The notes beneath the pieces are model-generated. The model saw nothing but the letters and a program-made list of their open reading frames with translations. It was not told where the DNA came from and did no database searches. Positions 8,832 through 18,319 of a stretch of 64,000 nt of DNA are shown here, piece after piece. A program made the translations under genes and the position numbers. Positions within the stretch are counted from its first letter, which is position 1; every line of letters begins with the position of its first letter. Location: positions 1 through 64,000 of the forward strand of contig JAZBNV010000028.1 in NCBI GenBank assembly GCA_036350795.1. Direction: 5' to 3'. Source of the DNA: JAUVKT01 sp036350795 (lineage in GTDB: Bacteria > Bacteroidota > Bacteroidia > Bacteroidales > VadinHA17).

Positions 8832-9218
8832 ATGAGTATGGTACTTGACGAGAAAGATTTATCCAAGCTTATTGTGGTTGGCGACCGGATTCTGATTAAG
8901 CCTAAAACGCCACAGTCAAAAACCAAATCTGGATTATACCTTCCACCGGGAGTGCAGGAGAAGGAAAAAGTCCAGATTGGCTACGTGCTTAAGGTAGGTC
9001 CCGGATATGCAATACCCTCTGTCAGCGATGCTGATGAACCCTGGAAAGCTGCATCAAACGAGCCGCAATATGTTCCTCTCCAGCCAAGAGAAGGCGACCT
9101 GGCTGTATATATGCAAAACAGTGCCATTGAGATTGAGTTTAATACAGAAAAATATGTTGTGGTGCCACAGTCTTCATTATTGCTGTTAATGAGGGATGAC
9201 GGACTATTTGACAGCTAA
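8832..9218 (+). CDS. GroES-like co-chaperone domain protein
   Basis: A 128-residue GroES/Cpn10-fold protein. The segment VVGDRILIKPKTPQSKTKSG (about 16-35) followed by LYLPP and GYVLKVGPG (about 56-64) follows the Cpn10 pattern including the mobile-loop region. It is longer than true GroES (about 95) because of a middle insert with DEPWKAASNEPQYVPL (about 72-87). No groEL is nearby, so this is probably the second, stand-alone GroES-like paralogue often seen in Bacteroidota rather than the main chaperonin lid. Confidence 0.8.
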   Translation: MSMVLDEKDLSKLIVVGDRILIKPKTPQSKTKSGLYLPPGVQEKEKVQIGYVLKVGPGYAIPSVSDADEPWKAASNEPQYVPLQPREGDLAVYMQNSAIEIEFNTEKYVVVPQSSLLLLMRDDGLFDS

Positions 9219-9246
9219 AGACTGCTTTTAGGGAAAGGTATATTTT

Positions 9247-11616
9247 ATGAAAGATAATTCACGTCTTATTATTTTGATCAGTATAGGTTTTACCCTGCTT
9301 ATATTTATTATTGTTTTTTCCAGGATAAATAACAACCGCAAGCTGGAGCAGAAAATTGCTATGTACAGTGGTTCAGAAAGCTGCAAGCCCTGCCATGAAC
9401 GCTTTTACGAACTTTGGGCGCCATCGCATCATGGATTGGCCATGCAGGAGGTAAGCCCGGGCTTTATAGACACCGAGATCAGGAATCTGACCGAAGGGAT
9501 TGCTGTTGGCGAATCGCTTTTCAGCGTTGAAGTTTCAGACAGTTCCCTGTTTTTTGTTCAGCTTGAGCCCGGTGGAGAGCTAAAGCGCTATAAAGCAGTG
9601 CACGCACTGGGAGGTAAGTATATTTATTATTTTCTTACTGAGTTCGACAGGGGCCGCTTACATACGCTGCCACTGGCCTATGATTGCAAAACAGAAAGCT
9701 GGTATAATAATCCTGAAAGTGGTGTAAGGCATTTTGAGACTATTGAGGATGAAGCCCTTGACTGGGAAAATCATCTGTATACCTTCAATACTTCCTGCTA
9801 CAGTTGCCATGTCAGCCAGCTTGAATCAAATTTCAACCTGGAGGATCTTACTTATACAACCACCTGGAGCGAGCCTGGAATAAACTGTGAAACATGCCAT
9901 GGACCGAGCTCAGAGCATATCAGGGTCTGTGTGGAAGCAGGGGAGGGTGAAGTGCCGGACGATCTGAAGATAATACTTACAAGTGCATATACACCAGAGC
10001 AGAATGACGCTGCATGCGGATCGTGCCATGCAAAATCAGGTATAGTAGCCCCTGGCTATCCTCCGGGCGAGAGATTCTACGACTACTTCAACCTTATAAC
10101 TCTTGAGAATCATGATTTTTACGCCGATGGGCGTGATCTCGGTGAGAACTATACCATGACAACCTGGTCGCTGAATACCTGCCAGATGGAAAGCGATATG
10201 CATTGTGTCAGCTGCCATACATCCAGCGGCAGGTACAGGTTTAGTGGCGAAAATCCAAACCTGGCCTGTTCTCCCTGCCATAGCGACAAGGTTGATAATG
10301 TAAGTGCCCATTCTCACCATAAACCTGAAAGCACTGGAAGTGAATGTATTGCATGCCATATGCCAAAGACAGTCTTTGCAAGAATGGACAGAAGTGATCA
10401 CTCTTTCCGTCCCCCGATGCCAAAGGCAAGTATGGCATTCGGATCACCCAATGCCTGTAACCTGTGCCACCACGACCAGTCGGCCGAATGGTCGCAGGCA
10501 TGGATAGAAAAAACTCATGGCCATAATTTAGGATACCAGGATGAAACACTGAGACTGGGATCATATATCAGGGAACTGAGAGACGAAAACTGGAACAGTC
10601 TTGATAAACTTAATATGGGACTGGTTGCGGGAGAATTTGGCGAGGTATACACCACTTCGTATATCAGGTTGCTTGAAAGCTGCAACGAGCAGTCAAAATG
10701 GGAGGGTATAATGGCAAGAAAAGATGATGAATCCCCGCTTGTCAGATCAGCCGTTGCAAGTGCTCTCGCAACAAATGGGAGTGAAGAAGCACTCGATATA
10801 CTGATGAAACTGGTTAATGATGATTACAGGCTGGTTCGTATTAATGCTGCAAACGCACTCTCAATGTATGGCAACAGGTACCCGGGCATACTAAATGATA
10901 CGGCAGTTACAGAAGCTTTAAATGAGTATATAAGCTCATTAACATCCAGGCCTGATGACTGGTCGTCGCATTATAATCTCGGGAATTTTTACAGCGCAGG
11001 TGCAGATTACCAGAAAGCACTTGAGGCATACCAGAATTCAATAAAAGTATACCCCGAGGCAATAATGCCTATGGTAAATGCAGGATACCTGTATTCTTTG
11101 ACAGGTAACATGGAAGCATCTGAAAAGATGTTTGAGATGGCCCTGTCTGTTGAACCTGACCATGAGGCAGCACTGCTTAACCTGGCTTTACTTTATGGTG
11201 AAACAGGTAATAATGAAAGGGCAATATCCTGTTTCAGGAGACTCCTTCTGGTATCTGATAAAAATGCAACTGCGGCCTATAACCTTGGAATCCTGTTAAA
11301 CGAATCTGATCCCATAGAATCGCTTGCTTTACTTAAGAATGCCTCTGCCTGGGACAAAAATCCAAAATATTCCTACACCTACGCATATTTTCTGGGAAAG
11401 GAGGGAAACACCCCAAAGGCTAAAACAGTTCTGAAAGGCCTCCTGGAGTTAAACCCCGGGTATACAGATGCATATTTTCTGATGGGAACCCTTATGATAG
11501 AACAGGGTAATGGAAAAGAAGCAAGAAAATTTCTGAATGAAGCCCTTCTGAAAGATTTTTTTACTGATGAACAAAAACAGGGAATACAAGCGCTTCTGAA
11601 ATCAATTGTGGAATAA
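9247..11616 (+). CDS. Membrane-anchored octaheme c-type cytochrome with HEAT and TPR repeats
   Basis: The 789-residue protein has one N-terminal membrane helix (about 7-25) and then a cytochrome c554-like multiheme domain (about 40-420) with eight CXXCH heme-attachment motifs: CKPCH, CYSCH, CETCH, CGSCH, CVSCH, CSPCH, CIACH and CNLCH. It continues with HEAT-like repeats (about 480-550, SPLVRSAVASALATNG) and about six TPRs (about 565-785, for example NLGNFYSAGADYQKALEAYQ). It should face the periplasm, needing the cytochrome c maturation system. The fusion suggests an electron-transfer domain docked to a protein partner. The electron donor and acceptor are unknown; no quinol-oxidising or nitrogen-cycle gene is adjacent. 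A RidA-like gene follows after 2 bases. Confidence 0.85.
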   Translation: MKDNSRLIILISIGFTLLIFIIVFSRINNNRKLEQKIAMYSGSESCKPCHERFYELWAPSHHGLAMQEVSPGFIDTEIRNLTEGIAVGESLFSVEVSDSSLFFVQLEPGGELKRYKAVHALGGKYIYYFLTEFDRGRLHTLPLAYDCKTESWYNNPESGVRHFETIEDEALDWENHLYTFNTSCYSCHVSQLESNFNLEDLTYTTTWSEPGINCETCHGPSSEHIRVCVEAGEGEVPDDLKIILTSAYTPEQNDAACGSCHAKSGIVAPGYPPGERFYDYFNLITLENHDFYADGRDLGENYTMTTWSLNTCQMESDMHCVSCHTSSGRYRFSGENPNLACSPCHSDKVDNVSAHSHHKPESTGSECIACHMPKTVFARMDRSDHSFRPPMPKASMAFGSPNACNLCHHDQSAEWSQAWIEKTHGHNLGYQDETLRLGSYIRELRDENWNSLDKLNMGLVAGEFGEVYTTSYIRLLESCNEQSKWEGIMARKDDESPLVRSAVASALATNGSEEALDILMKLVNDDYRLVRINAANALSMYGNRYPGILNDTAVTEALNEYISSLTSRPDDWSSHYNLGNFYSAGADYQKALEAYQNSIKVYPEAIMPMVNAGYLYSLTGNMEASEKMFEMALSVEPDHEAALLNLALLYGETGNNERAISCFRRLLLVSDKNATAAYNLGILLNESDPIESLALLKNASAWDKNPKYSYTYAYFLGKEGNTPKAKTVLKGLLELNPGYTDAYFLMGTLMIEQGNGKEARKFLNEALLKDFFTDEQKQGIQALLKSIVE

Positions 11617-11618
11617 AC

Positions 11619-12731
11619 ATGTTAAGAACTGAGAAGGGACTGCTGGGAAAAAAATCAAGTTACTTTATCACTTTTGAGAACTATGGTGATTTCAGCCTGT
11701 TGAACATCAATATTATAATATCTGATAAGCCTGTCGATACAGGTATTATTGCCGCGATAGAAGACCTGCTCTGTTCAAAGAAAGCAAAAGTCTTACTCGC
11801 TCTCGCTTTTGCCGGGCATAATTCTCCATACCTTGATCTTGTTAGCGGACTCGGGAAATCAGAAATTGTAAATATTCAGCTTCCCTTAATGTTATATGCT
11901 AAGTCTGATACCCTTAAGATACAGTTTATATGCACTGATAGTAAGAATGTTAGCTCTAAAGGGGATAGTTCTGAGATAAAGATTCCTGGTACTGATTCCA
12001 TAAGATTTGTCTATCTTAATGCGCTCATAGATAGAAGCCGGGATTCCGGGAGTTCAGATCAGGCTGCAGGGGTATTCAATACCCTGAAATCCGGCTTGAA
12101 GGATAATAATCTTGAGCCTGCTGGTATTGTAAGAACCTGGATTTACCTCGATAATATTCTTGGCTGGTATGACGAATTCAACAGCGTACGTTCGGCATAT
12201 TTTAAGGAACATGGAATCTTCGATTCCCTGGTCCCGGCAAGCACAGGAATTGGATCAGCTAATGCCTTCAAAAGAGCAATTGTTTTATCGGGACTGGCAA
12301 TCGAGCGTAGTGAAGGCCTGAGTATTGAGACCATAAGTTCACCGCTTCAATGTGAGGCACTTGACTACAAGAGCTCCTTTTCGAGGGCAATAAGGCTTAA
12401 GTCCAAAGAATATAAGAAACTTATGATCAGTGGAACAGCAGCTATACTGCCTGGCGGAGAAACTGCTCATATCGGTGAAATGAAAAAGCAGGTGGAAATG
12501 ACTTTCCGGGTCCTGAAGGCAATCTTAAACAAGGAAGGAATGGATTTCCAGGATGTTTCGAGGGCAATAGCTTACTTTCCTGACAGCACTACGAAAAATG
12601 TTTTAATTGATTGTTGCAGGCAAAATAAGCTGAATGCTGATACTGTTCTTATGGTAGAAGCCGATATATGCAGGGAAGACCTGTTGTTTGAGATGGAGAT
12701 GGATGCTTTCTCAGGCAAGCAGGGCAGCTAA
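11619..12731 (+). CDS. RidA/YjgF-fold protein with extended N-terminal half
   Basis: The 370-residue protein ends in a RidA/YjgF-like domain (about 265-360: SGTAAILPGGETAHIGEMKK, then VLKAILNKEGMDFQDVSRA). The N-terminal and middle parts (about 1-250; RTWIYLDNILGWYDEFNSVR about 167-186 and STGIGSAN about 206-213) resemble the two-domain chorismatase/FkbO-like arrangement of this superfamily. RidA proteins hydrolyse reactive enamines; the FkbO group hydrolyses chorismate. No catalytic assignment is possible by eye. It follows the cytochrome gene by 2 bases and is almost certainly co-transcribed. Its 3' end overlaps the converging TauE gene by 21 bases. Confidence 0.65.
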   Translation: MLRTEKGLLGKKSSYFITFENYGDFSLLNINIIISDKPVDTGIIAAIEDLLCSKKAKVLLALAFAGHNSPYLDLVSGLGKSEIVNIQLPLMLYAKSDTLKIQFICTDSKNVSSKGDSSEIKIPGTDSIRFVYLNALIDRSRDSGSSDQAAGVFNTLKSGLKDNNLEPAGIVRTWIYLDNILGWYDEFNSVRSAYFKEHGIFDSLVPASTGIGSANAFKRAIVLSGLAIERSEGLSIETISSPLQCEALDYKSSFSRAIRLKSKEYKKLMISGTAAILPGGETAHIGEMKKQVEMTFRVLKAILNKEGMDFQDVSRAIAYFPDSTTKNVLIDCCRQNKLNADTVLMVEADICREDLLFEMEMDAFSGKQGS

Positions 12732-13457
12732 GCCTTTCCAGGTAGTAAATATGCCCGCAAGAACCAGTAGCAGCAGGACTATGGTGCGTATTTTTCTTTC
12801 GTTTATAATTTTAGTGAGTCTTTCGCCCAGGAAAAAGCCGGCAATCATTGATGGTATGCAGAAAATAATCAGCAGTAGTTGCTCAGGGTCAATACTTCCG
12901 GTGACTGAATAGAGTGCGGTTGAGTATGCATATGAAACCAGGAAGAATACAGACATTGAATACCTGAACTCATCATGTTTGAGTTTTGTGCCACCAAGCA
13001 TAAGAGCTGCAACAGGACCACCTATTGATGCACTTCCTGCAAGTATCCCACCTATAAGTGATGCCAGCGAATAAGCCATGCCAGGCCTGGCGAACCTTAG
13101 CCTGTAACCCGAAAACATTAAAATCGCAAAGATTAAAATTACCAGGCCTGCACAGGTTCTGAGAATCTCGTTGTTTATCCTGTTTAGCAGCAGTACACCT
13201 GCAGTAACACCCAGGCTCGAAAAAACAATAATAATGATAAAATATCCTGACTTAATTAAACCCTTTGATTTTATGAGGTGTACGATAGAAAATGCCAGGT
13301 TAACCGCAACAAGCAGAACAACTGTTTCCCTGTATGGAAGTATTAAACTCAGCAGTGGCAATGCTATCATTGCCAGGCCAAACCCGCTTAATCCTCTTAC
13401 GATGCTTGCAAAGAAAATTATAAGAAAGACAGCAAGAAGCAGGTTCAGGTCAGGCAT
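12711..13457 (-). CDS. TauE/SafE family permease
   Basis: A 248-residue membrane protein with about eight helices and the two-repeat TauE/SafE pattern: the first repeat begins LIIFFASIVRGLSGFGLAMI (about 12-31) and the second carries GGILAGSASIGGPVAALML (about 137-155). Members export sulfite, sulfoacetate or related anions, or are uncharacterised. Context gives no substrate. It lies 2 bases downstream of the NamZ-like gene on the same strand, so the pair is probably one transcript. Confidence 0.85.
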   Translation of the reverse strand: MPDLNLLLAVFLIIFFASIVRGLSGFGLAMIALPLLSLILPYRETVVLLVAVNLAFSIVHLIKSKGLIKSGYFIIIIVFSSLGVTAGVLLLNRINNEILRTCAGLVILIFAILMFSGYRLRFARPGMAYSLASLIGGILAGSASIGGPVAALMLGGTKLKHDEFRYSMSVFFLVSYAYSTALYSVTGSIDPEQLLLIIFCIPSMIAGFFLGERLTKIINERKIRTIVLLLLVLAGIFTTWKGLAALLA

Positions 13458-13459
13458 TT

Positions 13460-14626
13460 TTAGTAGTGCTTTATTAGCGAAAATTTCTTTTGAAAGTCAG
13501 ACACTTCAGAACTCCAGCGTTCTTTTTCTATAAGAATATTTTCTCTTTTAGTCAGGGCTTCCCTTGTCGTGGAATCGCCCATTAATATATCGAAGGGCAT
13601 CAGCCTGTACTCATATTCGTATGGTGGTTTATTGAACTCCATATACAGAGGATTTGTCCTGATAATGGAATCATATAGCGAGATAGCTGTGAATACCGGT
13701 TCGTAGGTCCCCGGGTCTGTGATATGTATTTGAATTCCTTTGCAGTAGCTGTCAGAATATTTATTGAATGTGGGGATGAAATCGTGCAATCTGAAAGCAC
13801 ATCCTTTTAATTTTCTTGCTTTTAGGTCCTCAATTATTGAAGCTGTGTCCAGTGCAGGAGCGCCAAATAATTCAAAAGGTGTTGTAGTTCCTCTTGCCTC
13901 AGACAGGTTAAGAGCTTCAGTTAGAACCATCCCGGGGTAAACCACAGCTGTTTCCTGTGATGGCATATTCGGAGATGGAGGCACCCACTGAAGGTCTGTA
14001 TCCCTGTACATCATGCCACGTTTCCATCCCGACATCCATTCAATGTGCAGTTCACATGCTGTATCTTCATATTCATTAAGCCATAATGCTATTTCGCCGA
14101 TGGTGAGATCATGGCAAAGAGGTATTTCTGCTCCGCCTACAAAGGTAAAATAATCCCTCTTCAGAACGGGACCTTCGCATCCCAGCCTGCTTACAGGGTT
14201 TGGCCTGTCAAGCACAAGCACAGGCAGTGATAGTTCGGCACATACCTGCATTACATTCTTCAGGGTCCAGATATAGGTGTAGGGACGGGCACCTATATCC
14301 TGGAGATCAACCACAACAATATCAACGCCTTCAAGCATATGGTGTGCCGGTGTGCGATGCCTGCCATAAAGGCTGTAAACCGGTACTCCAAAAGCGCTTT
14401 CGCTATTCCCTTCCCATTCAATCATATTATCCTGTGTTTGCCCGAAGAGACCATGCTGAGGTCCAAAAATACACTTAAGACTTGTTTCCCTGCATTCTCT
14501 GAAAAAATCTATAATATGAACAAAATCCCTGTTAATACTTGGAGCATGGCATAATAATGCAAGAGATTTTCCTTTCAGAAGGGGAGGCAGACTTTTCGAG
14601 ATCTTATCAAAACCGGTAAAAACCAT
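13460..14626 (-). CDS. NamZ-like (DUF1343) protein, putative exo-beta-N-acetylmuramidase
   Basis: The 388-residue protein belongs to DUF1343, whose characterised members (NamZ) remove terminal N-acetylmuramic acid from peptidoglycan fragments. Seen: FGPQHGLFGQTQDNM (about 54-68), YSLYGRHRTP (about 84-93), VVVDLQDIGARPYTYIWTL (about 104-122), DRPNPV (about 139-144) and EARGTTTPFELFGAP (about 238-252), which are the family's conserved blocks. Many family members have a signal peptide; none is evident here, since the N-terminus MVFTGFDKISKSLPPLLKGK is not hydrophobic enough. That suggests cytoplasmic recycling of imported fragments, or a missed upstream start. No peptidoglycan-recycling partner is adjacent. 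Confidence 0.8.
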   Translation of the reverse strand: MVFTGFDKISKSLPPLLKGKSLALLCHAPSINRDFVHIIDFFRECRETSLKCIFGPQHGLFGQTQDNMIEWEGNSESAFGVPVYSLYGRHRTPAHHMLEGVDIVVVDLQDIGARPYTYIWTLKNVMQVCAELSLPVLVLDRPNPVSRLGCEGPVLKRDYFTFVGGAEIPLCHDLTIGEIALWLNEYEDTACELHIEWMSGWKRGMMYRDTDLQWVPPSPNMPSQETAVVYPGMVLTEALNLSEARGTTTPFELFGAPALDTASIIEDLKARKLKGCAFRLHDFIPTFNKYSDSYCKGIQIHITDPGTYEPVFTAISLYDSIIRTNPLYMEFNKPPYEYEYRLMPFDILMGDSTTREALTKRENILIEKERWSSEVSDFQKKFSLIKHY

Positions 14627-14759
14627 AGCTGCAATTACTTTAACTATAAACCAGGATATTAAGCATTATAAACAAATAATTCAATCTGTTGTTTTCTATA
14701 TATAAATATAGAATTGAACTAAAAACCTGACAAAATAGTGATAATAATATTTTAGAACT

Positions 14760-14767
14760 TATTTTTG
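14760..14767 (+). promoter_or_regulatory. Candidate -7 element for the nucleotidase/phosphatase pair
   Basis: TATTTTTG matches TAnnTTTG. Transcription starting about 7 bases downstream would favour translation from the second ATG at 14788 over that at 14779. Confidence 0.4.
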
Positions 14768-14778
14768 TGAAATAATTA

Positions 14779-16509
14779 ATGCCAGGTATGATAAAGGTAC
14801 TTAAGAATATATTTGTTGTTCTGCTTACTCTAACTCTTTTTTCATGTTCAGGGAATGAACAAAGGCATAATATTACCATTGTCGCTACCACTGATGTACA
14901 TGGTGTAATATTTGGGAAAGATCCTTCAAACGGAGAGCAGAGGGAATCCTCAATGTCAAAAATCTCTTCTTTCTTAAGCCGGCAGCAGGACAGGAATATT
15001 CTACTTCTTGATAATGGTGATAATATCCAGGGTACACCTGAAGTGTATTATTATAATTTTGAGGATACGGAATCAAAACACCTCTGGCCAAGGGTTCTTA
15101 ATTATATTGGCTATGATGCTGTTACCGCAGGCAACCATGATATTGAAGCCGGCCACGAAGTATACGACAGGATCAGGGACGAATACAACTTTCCTATGCT
15201 TGCAGCCAATGCTATAAGTACTGAAACGGGCGAACCATATTTTGAACCCTATACAATTATTAGAAAGGGAGGTTTAAAGATAGCAGTTCTGGGTCTGATA
15301 ACACCGGGAGTACCCGGCTGGCTTCCCGAGGTGTTGTACGAGGGCATTGAATTCGGGGATATGACAGAAGCAGCTGCCAGGTGGATGCCGGAAATACTTG
15401 AGAATGAACCTGACCTGGTTGTAGGCCTGTTTCATGCAGGATGGAACGAAAGTTATGGAGGAGGTGAACCAGGGTCATTCAAAAATGAAAATGCATCACT
15501 CTCAGTTGCCCGCAGGGTTGATGGTTTCGATATTATATTTATCGGACACGATCATGATCTTATGGCCGACTATATCGAAACCGAAAGCGGAGACAGTGTT
15601 CTTATAGTAGACGGAGGTTCACACGCCAGGTTTTTGCCTCTTGTTGACATTGAACTAATTGATTCAGGACAGGGAAGAACTATCCTTCTAACCCGTCATC
15701 TTATTAAGACAGATACACTGGAAACTGACCAGGCTTTTGATAAAGAATTCAGTAAAGACTTTTCGCTGATTGAAAGATATATAAACAGGGAGATTGCTTA
15801 CCTGAGAAATCCTATAAGCACAAGAGAGTCATTCTTCGGAGACTCTGATTTTATGGATCTGATTCACAGCGTGCAGCTTGAAACAACAGGAGCCGATTTG
15901 TCCTTCGCTGCTCCTCTCTCCTTTGATGTGAGTATTGATTCGGGTCAGTTATATGTGGCAGATATGTTCGACCTTTATCGCTATGAGAATATGCTTTACA
16001 CAATAAAGCTGAAAGGGAGTGAGATTGATGATTATCTTGAATATTCGGCCGCATTGTGGTTTAATACTATTGATGGAAAGGATAGCAGGATTTTGAAGTA
16101 CAGGGACGATTCAACTAACTTCCTGCTTAACCGGTCGTATAATTTTGATTCTGCTGAAGGAATCAATTATACGGTTGATTTAAGTAAGACTGAGGGAAAC
16201 AGGGTTGAGATATCGGCTTTTACCAATGGTATGACTTTCTGTAATGATTCGGTTTATACTGTTGCTGTAAATTCATACCGCGGATCCGGAGGTGGAGGTC
16301 ATCTGACAAGGGGTTGCAGTATAAGTGAGAAAGATCTCTCCGGCAGGTTGCTTGAATCAACCAGTAAGGACCTGAGATACTATATGATGAAGTGGATTGA
16401 GAGTAATGATACAATTGAAATCAGGAATAACAACAACTGGAGACTTGAACCTAAAAAGCTGTTGGGTGAAAGAATGCAGAAAGAGTACAGTTATTTGTTT
16501 AATAAATAG
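14779..16509 (+). CDS. 5'-nucleotidase/2',3'-cyclic phosphodiesterase family lipoprotein
   Basis: The 576-residue protein has a lipoprotein signal (LFSCSG, cysteine about residue 23), a metallophosphatase domain with the dinuclear metal motifs ATTDVHG (about 36-42), LDNGDNIQG, AGNHDIEAG and FIGHDHD (about 254-260), and a 5_nucleotid_C substrate domain in the C-terminal half (about 345-540). Members dephosphorylate nucleotides or related phosphates outside the cytoplasm to yield nucleosides and phosphate. It precedes the alkaline phosphatase by 6 bases, forming a phosphate-scavenging pair. A second in-frame ATG at 14788 is a credible alternative start. Confidence 0.9.
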   Translation: MPGMIKVLKNIFVVLLTLTLFSCSGNEQRHNITIVATTDVHGVIFGKDPSNGEQRESSMSKISSFLSRQQDRNILLLDNGDNIQGTPEVYYYNFEDTESKHLWPRVLNYIGYDAVTAGNHDIEAGHEVYDRIRDEYNFPMLAANAISTETGEPYFEPYTIIRKGGLKIAVLGLITPGVPGWLPEVLYEGIEFGDMTEAAARWMPEILENEPDLVVGLFHAGWNESYGGGEPGSFKNENASLSVARRVDGFDIIFIGHDHDLMADYIETESGDSVLIVDGGSHARFLPLVDIELIDSGQGRTILLTRHLIKTDTLETDQAFDKEFSKDFSLIERYINREIAYLRNPISTRESFFGDSDFMDLIHSVQLETTGADLSFAAPLSFDVSIDSGQLYVADMFDLYRYENMLYTIKLKGSEIDDYLEYSAALWFNTIDGKDSRILKYRDDSTNFLLNRSYNFDSAEGINYTVDLSKTEGNRVEISAFTNGMTFCNDSVYTVAVNSYRGSGGGGHLTRGCSISEKDLSGRLLESTSKDLRYYMMKWIESNDTIEIRNNNNWRLEPKKLLGERMQKEYSYLFNK

Positions 16510-16515
16510 ACTATA

Positions 16516-17640
16516 ATGAATAAATTATTTTTAAGACTAAATACTTATGCGCTGCTAATCTTCTTAATATTAAGTGGGTGTAGCAGTGACGCTTACAGGC
16601 ATGGTAGTGAAGAAAAGGTTAAAAACGTAGTACTTATTATTGGCGATGGCATGGGACTGGCACATCTATATAGTGCTATGTCGCTATACCAGGGTACCTT
16701 GAATATTGAAAGTGCCAGGAATATTGGATTTGTTAAAACCCATTCAGCCGATAATTATGCTACCGACTCGGCAGCATCTGGAACAGCTATGGCAACGGGC
16801 AAGAAAACCCGAAACGGAATGATCGGTCTTTTGCCTGACAGTACTGTAACTGAAAACCTGACAGAGCTGCTTCACAAAAATGAGCGAGCCTCAGGTGTTG
16901 TAAGCACAAGCGCTGTTACGCATGCTACGCCTGCCAGCTTTGTAGCTCATAATATTAACAGGAATAATTACTATGAAATTGCGGAAGACTTTCTGCTTAC
17001 CCAGCCAGATGTATTTATTGGAGGTGGATTGAAGTATTTTAACAAAAGGCCCGATAACAGGGATCTTATTAAAGACCTGCGCAAGAACAGGTACAATGTT
17101 GTACTCAGTATCGAAGATCTTCTTGAAGTAAACAGTGTTAAACTTGCTGCCCTGCTTTCTGAAGAACATATGCCACAAATATCCGAGGGAAGGGGAGATA
17201 TGTTATCCTATGGTGCACTTAAGGCAATAGAGACCCTGAGCAAGAACCGAAACGGATTCTTTCTTATGATTGAAGCATCCCAGATTGACTGGGCTGCCCA
17301 TTCGCACGATACAAGGTATATCATTGAGGAAACTATTGACCTGGACAGAACACTTGGTGTTGTACTGGATTATGCAAGACGACTGGGAAATACCCTGGTT
17401 ATAGTTACCGCTGATCACGAGACAGGTGGAATGACTATAGTGAAAGGTGATAACAATAAAGAATCTATTGTTGCAGAATATTCAGTTGGAGGTCATACAG
17501 GACTTGCTGTCCCAATTTACTCCTTTGGACCGGGCGCAAGCCAATTTACAGGATTCCTTGATAATACCGAGATATTTAACAGGATAGTTAAAGTAATGGC
17601 TCTGGATGAGAACGGTGTAACTGATAGTAAGAAGAAATAA
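16516..17640 (+). CDS. Alkaline phosphatase lipoprotein
   Basis: The 374-residue enzyme is an alkaline phosphatase-superfamily phosphomonoesterase with a lipoprotein signal (ILSGCSS, cysteine about 22). Metal and nucleophile motifs are present: LIIGDGMGLAH (about 40-50), the nucleophile serine in ATDSAASGTAMATG (about 82-95), EASQIDWAAHSHD (about 253-265) and TADHETGGM (about 298-306). It is shorter than E. coli PhoA (about 450) and resembles the compact bacterial form. It is likely attached to a membrane outside the cytoplasm and works with the neighbouring 5'-nucleotidase to release phosphate. No Pho-box was identified. Confidence 0.92.
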   Translation: MNKLFLRLNTYALLIFLILSGCSSDAYRHGSEEKVKNVVLIIGDGMGLAHLYSAMSLYQGTLNIESARNIGFVKTHSADNYATDSAASGTAMATGKKTRNGMIGLLPDSTVTENLTELLHKNERASGVVSTSAVTHATPASFVAHNINRNNYYEIAEDFLLTQPDVFIGGGLKYFNKRPDNRDLIKDLRKNRYNVVLSIEDLLEVNSVKLAALLSEEHMPQISEGRGDMLSYGALKAIETLSKNRNGFFLMIEASQIDWAAHSHDTRYIIEETIDLDRTLGVVLDYARRLGNTLVIVTADHETGGMTIVKGDNNKESIVAEYSVGGHTGLAVPIYSFGPGASQFTGFLDNTEIFNRIVKVMALDENGVTDSKKK

Positions 17641-17703
17641 TGGATATGTAATAATCCGTCTTCTATCTGTAGTGCTCCTGACTAATGAAAAATAACCTGA
17701 ATA

Positions 17704-18315
17704 ATGGTTAAGAATGGCGACAAACTTCCTCTTGTTGAGCATTTTTATACTCTCCAGGGAGAAGGGCATAATACAGGTAAAGCAGCATATTTCCTGAGGA
17801 TTGGAGGATGTGACGTTGGATGTAGCTGGTGCGATTCGAGATATTCGTGGAATCCTGATATTCATCCACTTGTTCCTATAGAAGAGATTATTGCAATAAT
17901 CGCCGGGTCGGGAGCCGATTCAGTGGTTGTAACAGGCGGAGAACCACTGATGTGGAACCTGGATTTGCTTTGTGACAGCTTAAAAAAGATTGGAGTAAAA
18001 ACCTTTCTCGAAACATCAGGAGCATACCCTTTAAGCGGTACATGGGACTGGCTCTGCCTCTCTCCAAAAATAAATGCTCCCCCAAAGGAGGAAGTGCTAA
18101 AGCAGGCACATGAACTAAAGGTTATTATTCAAAAGGAGGAAGATTTCTCGTGGGCTGAAAAGATGAGCAAACTCGTAAGTAAAGATTGCTATTTGTACCT
18201 TCAACCGGAATGGAGTAAATCGAGCGAAATAACAGGCACGATTGTTGAATATATTTTACGAAATACAAGGTGGATGATTTCCTTGCAGAGTCATAAATAT
18301 ATGAAAATACCCTAG
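17704..18315 (+). CDS. queE: 7-carboxy-7-deazaguanine synthase (radical SAM)
   Basis: QueE (203 residues) is a radical-SAM enzyme of the queuosine pathway that ring-contracts 6-carboxytetrahydropterin to 7-carboxy-7-deazaguanine. Seen: FYTLQGEGHNTGKAAYFLR (about 14-32), the cluster motif CDVGCSWC (CX3CX2C, about 36-43) followed by DSRYSW, and VVTGGEPLMW (about 76-85) for S-adenosylmethionine binding. Length fits the family and there is no extra C-terminal cluster domain. The other queuosine genes are not in the window. Confidence 0.93.
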   Translation: MVKNGDKLPLVEHFYTLQGEGHNTGKAAYFLRIGGCDVGCSWCDSRYSWNPDIHPLVPIEEIIAIIAGSGADSVVVTGGEPLMWNLDLLCDSLKKIGVKTFLETSGAYPLSGTWDWLCLSPKINAPPKEEVLKQAHELKVIIQKEEDFSWAEKMSKLVSKDCYLYLQPEWSKSSEITGTIVEYILRNTRWMISLQSHKYMKIP

Positions 18316-18319
18316 GCTT

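Noticed and set aside
14640..14891. 83-codon minus-strand frame before the nucleotidase gene
   Set aside because: Overlaps the signal peptide region of the nucleotidase and consists of AT-rich hydrophobic filler without family features.
17704..18315. Radical SAM gene as a peptide-modifying enzyme for the leader peptide
   Set aside because: All motifs and the length are those of QueE (7-carboxy-7-deazaguanine synthase), there is no SPASM domain, and other genes separate it from the peptide.
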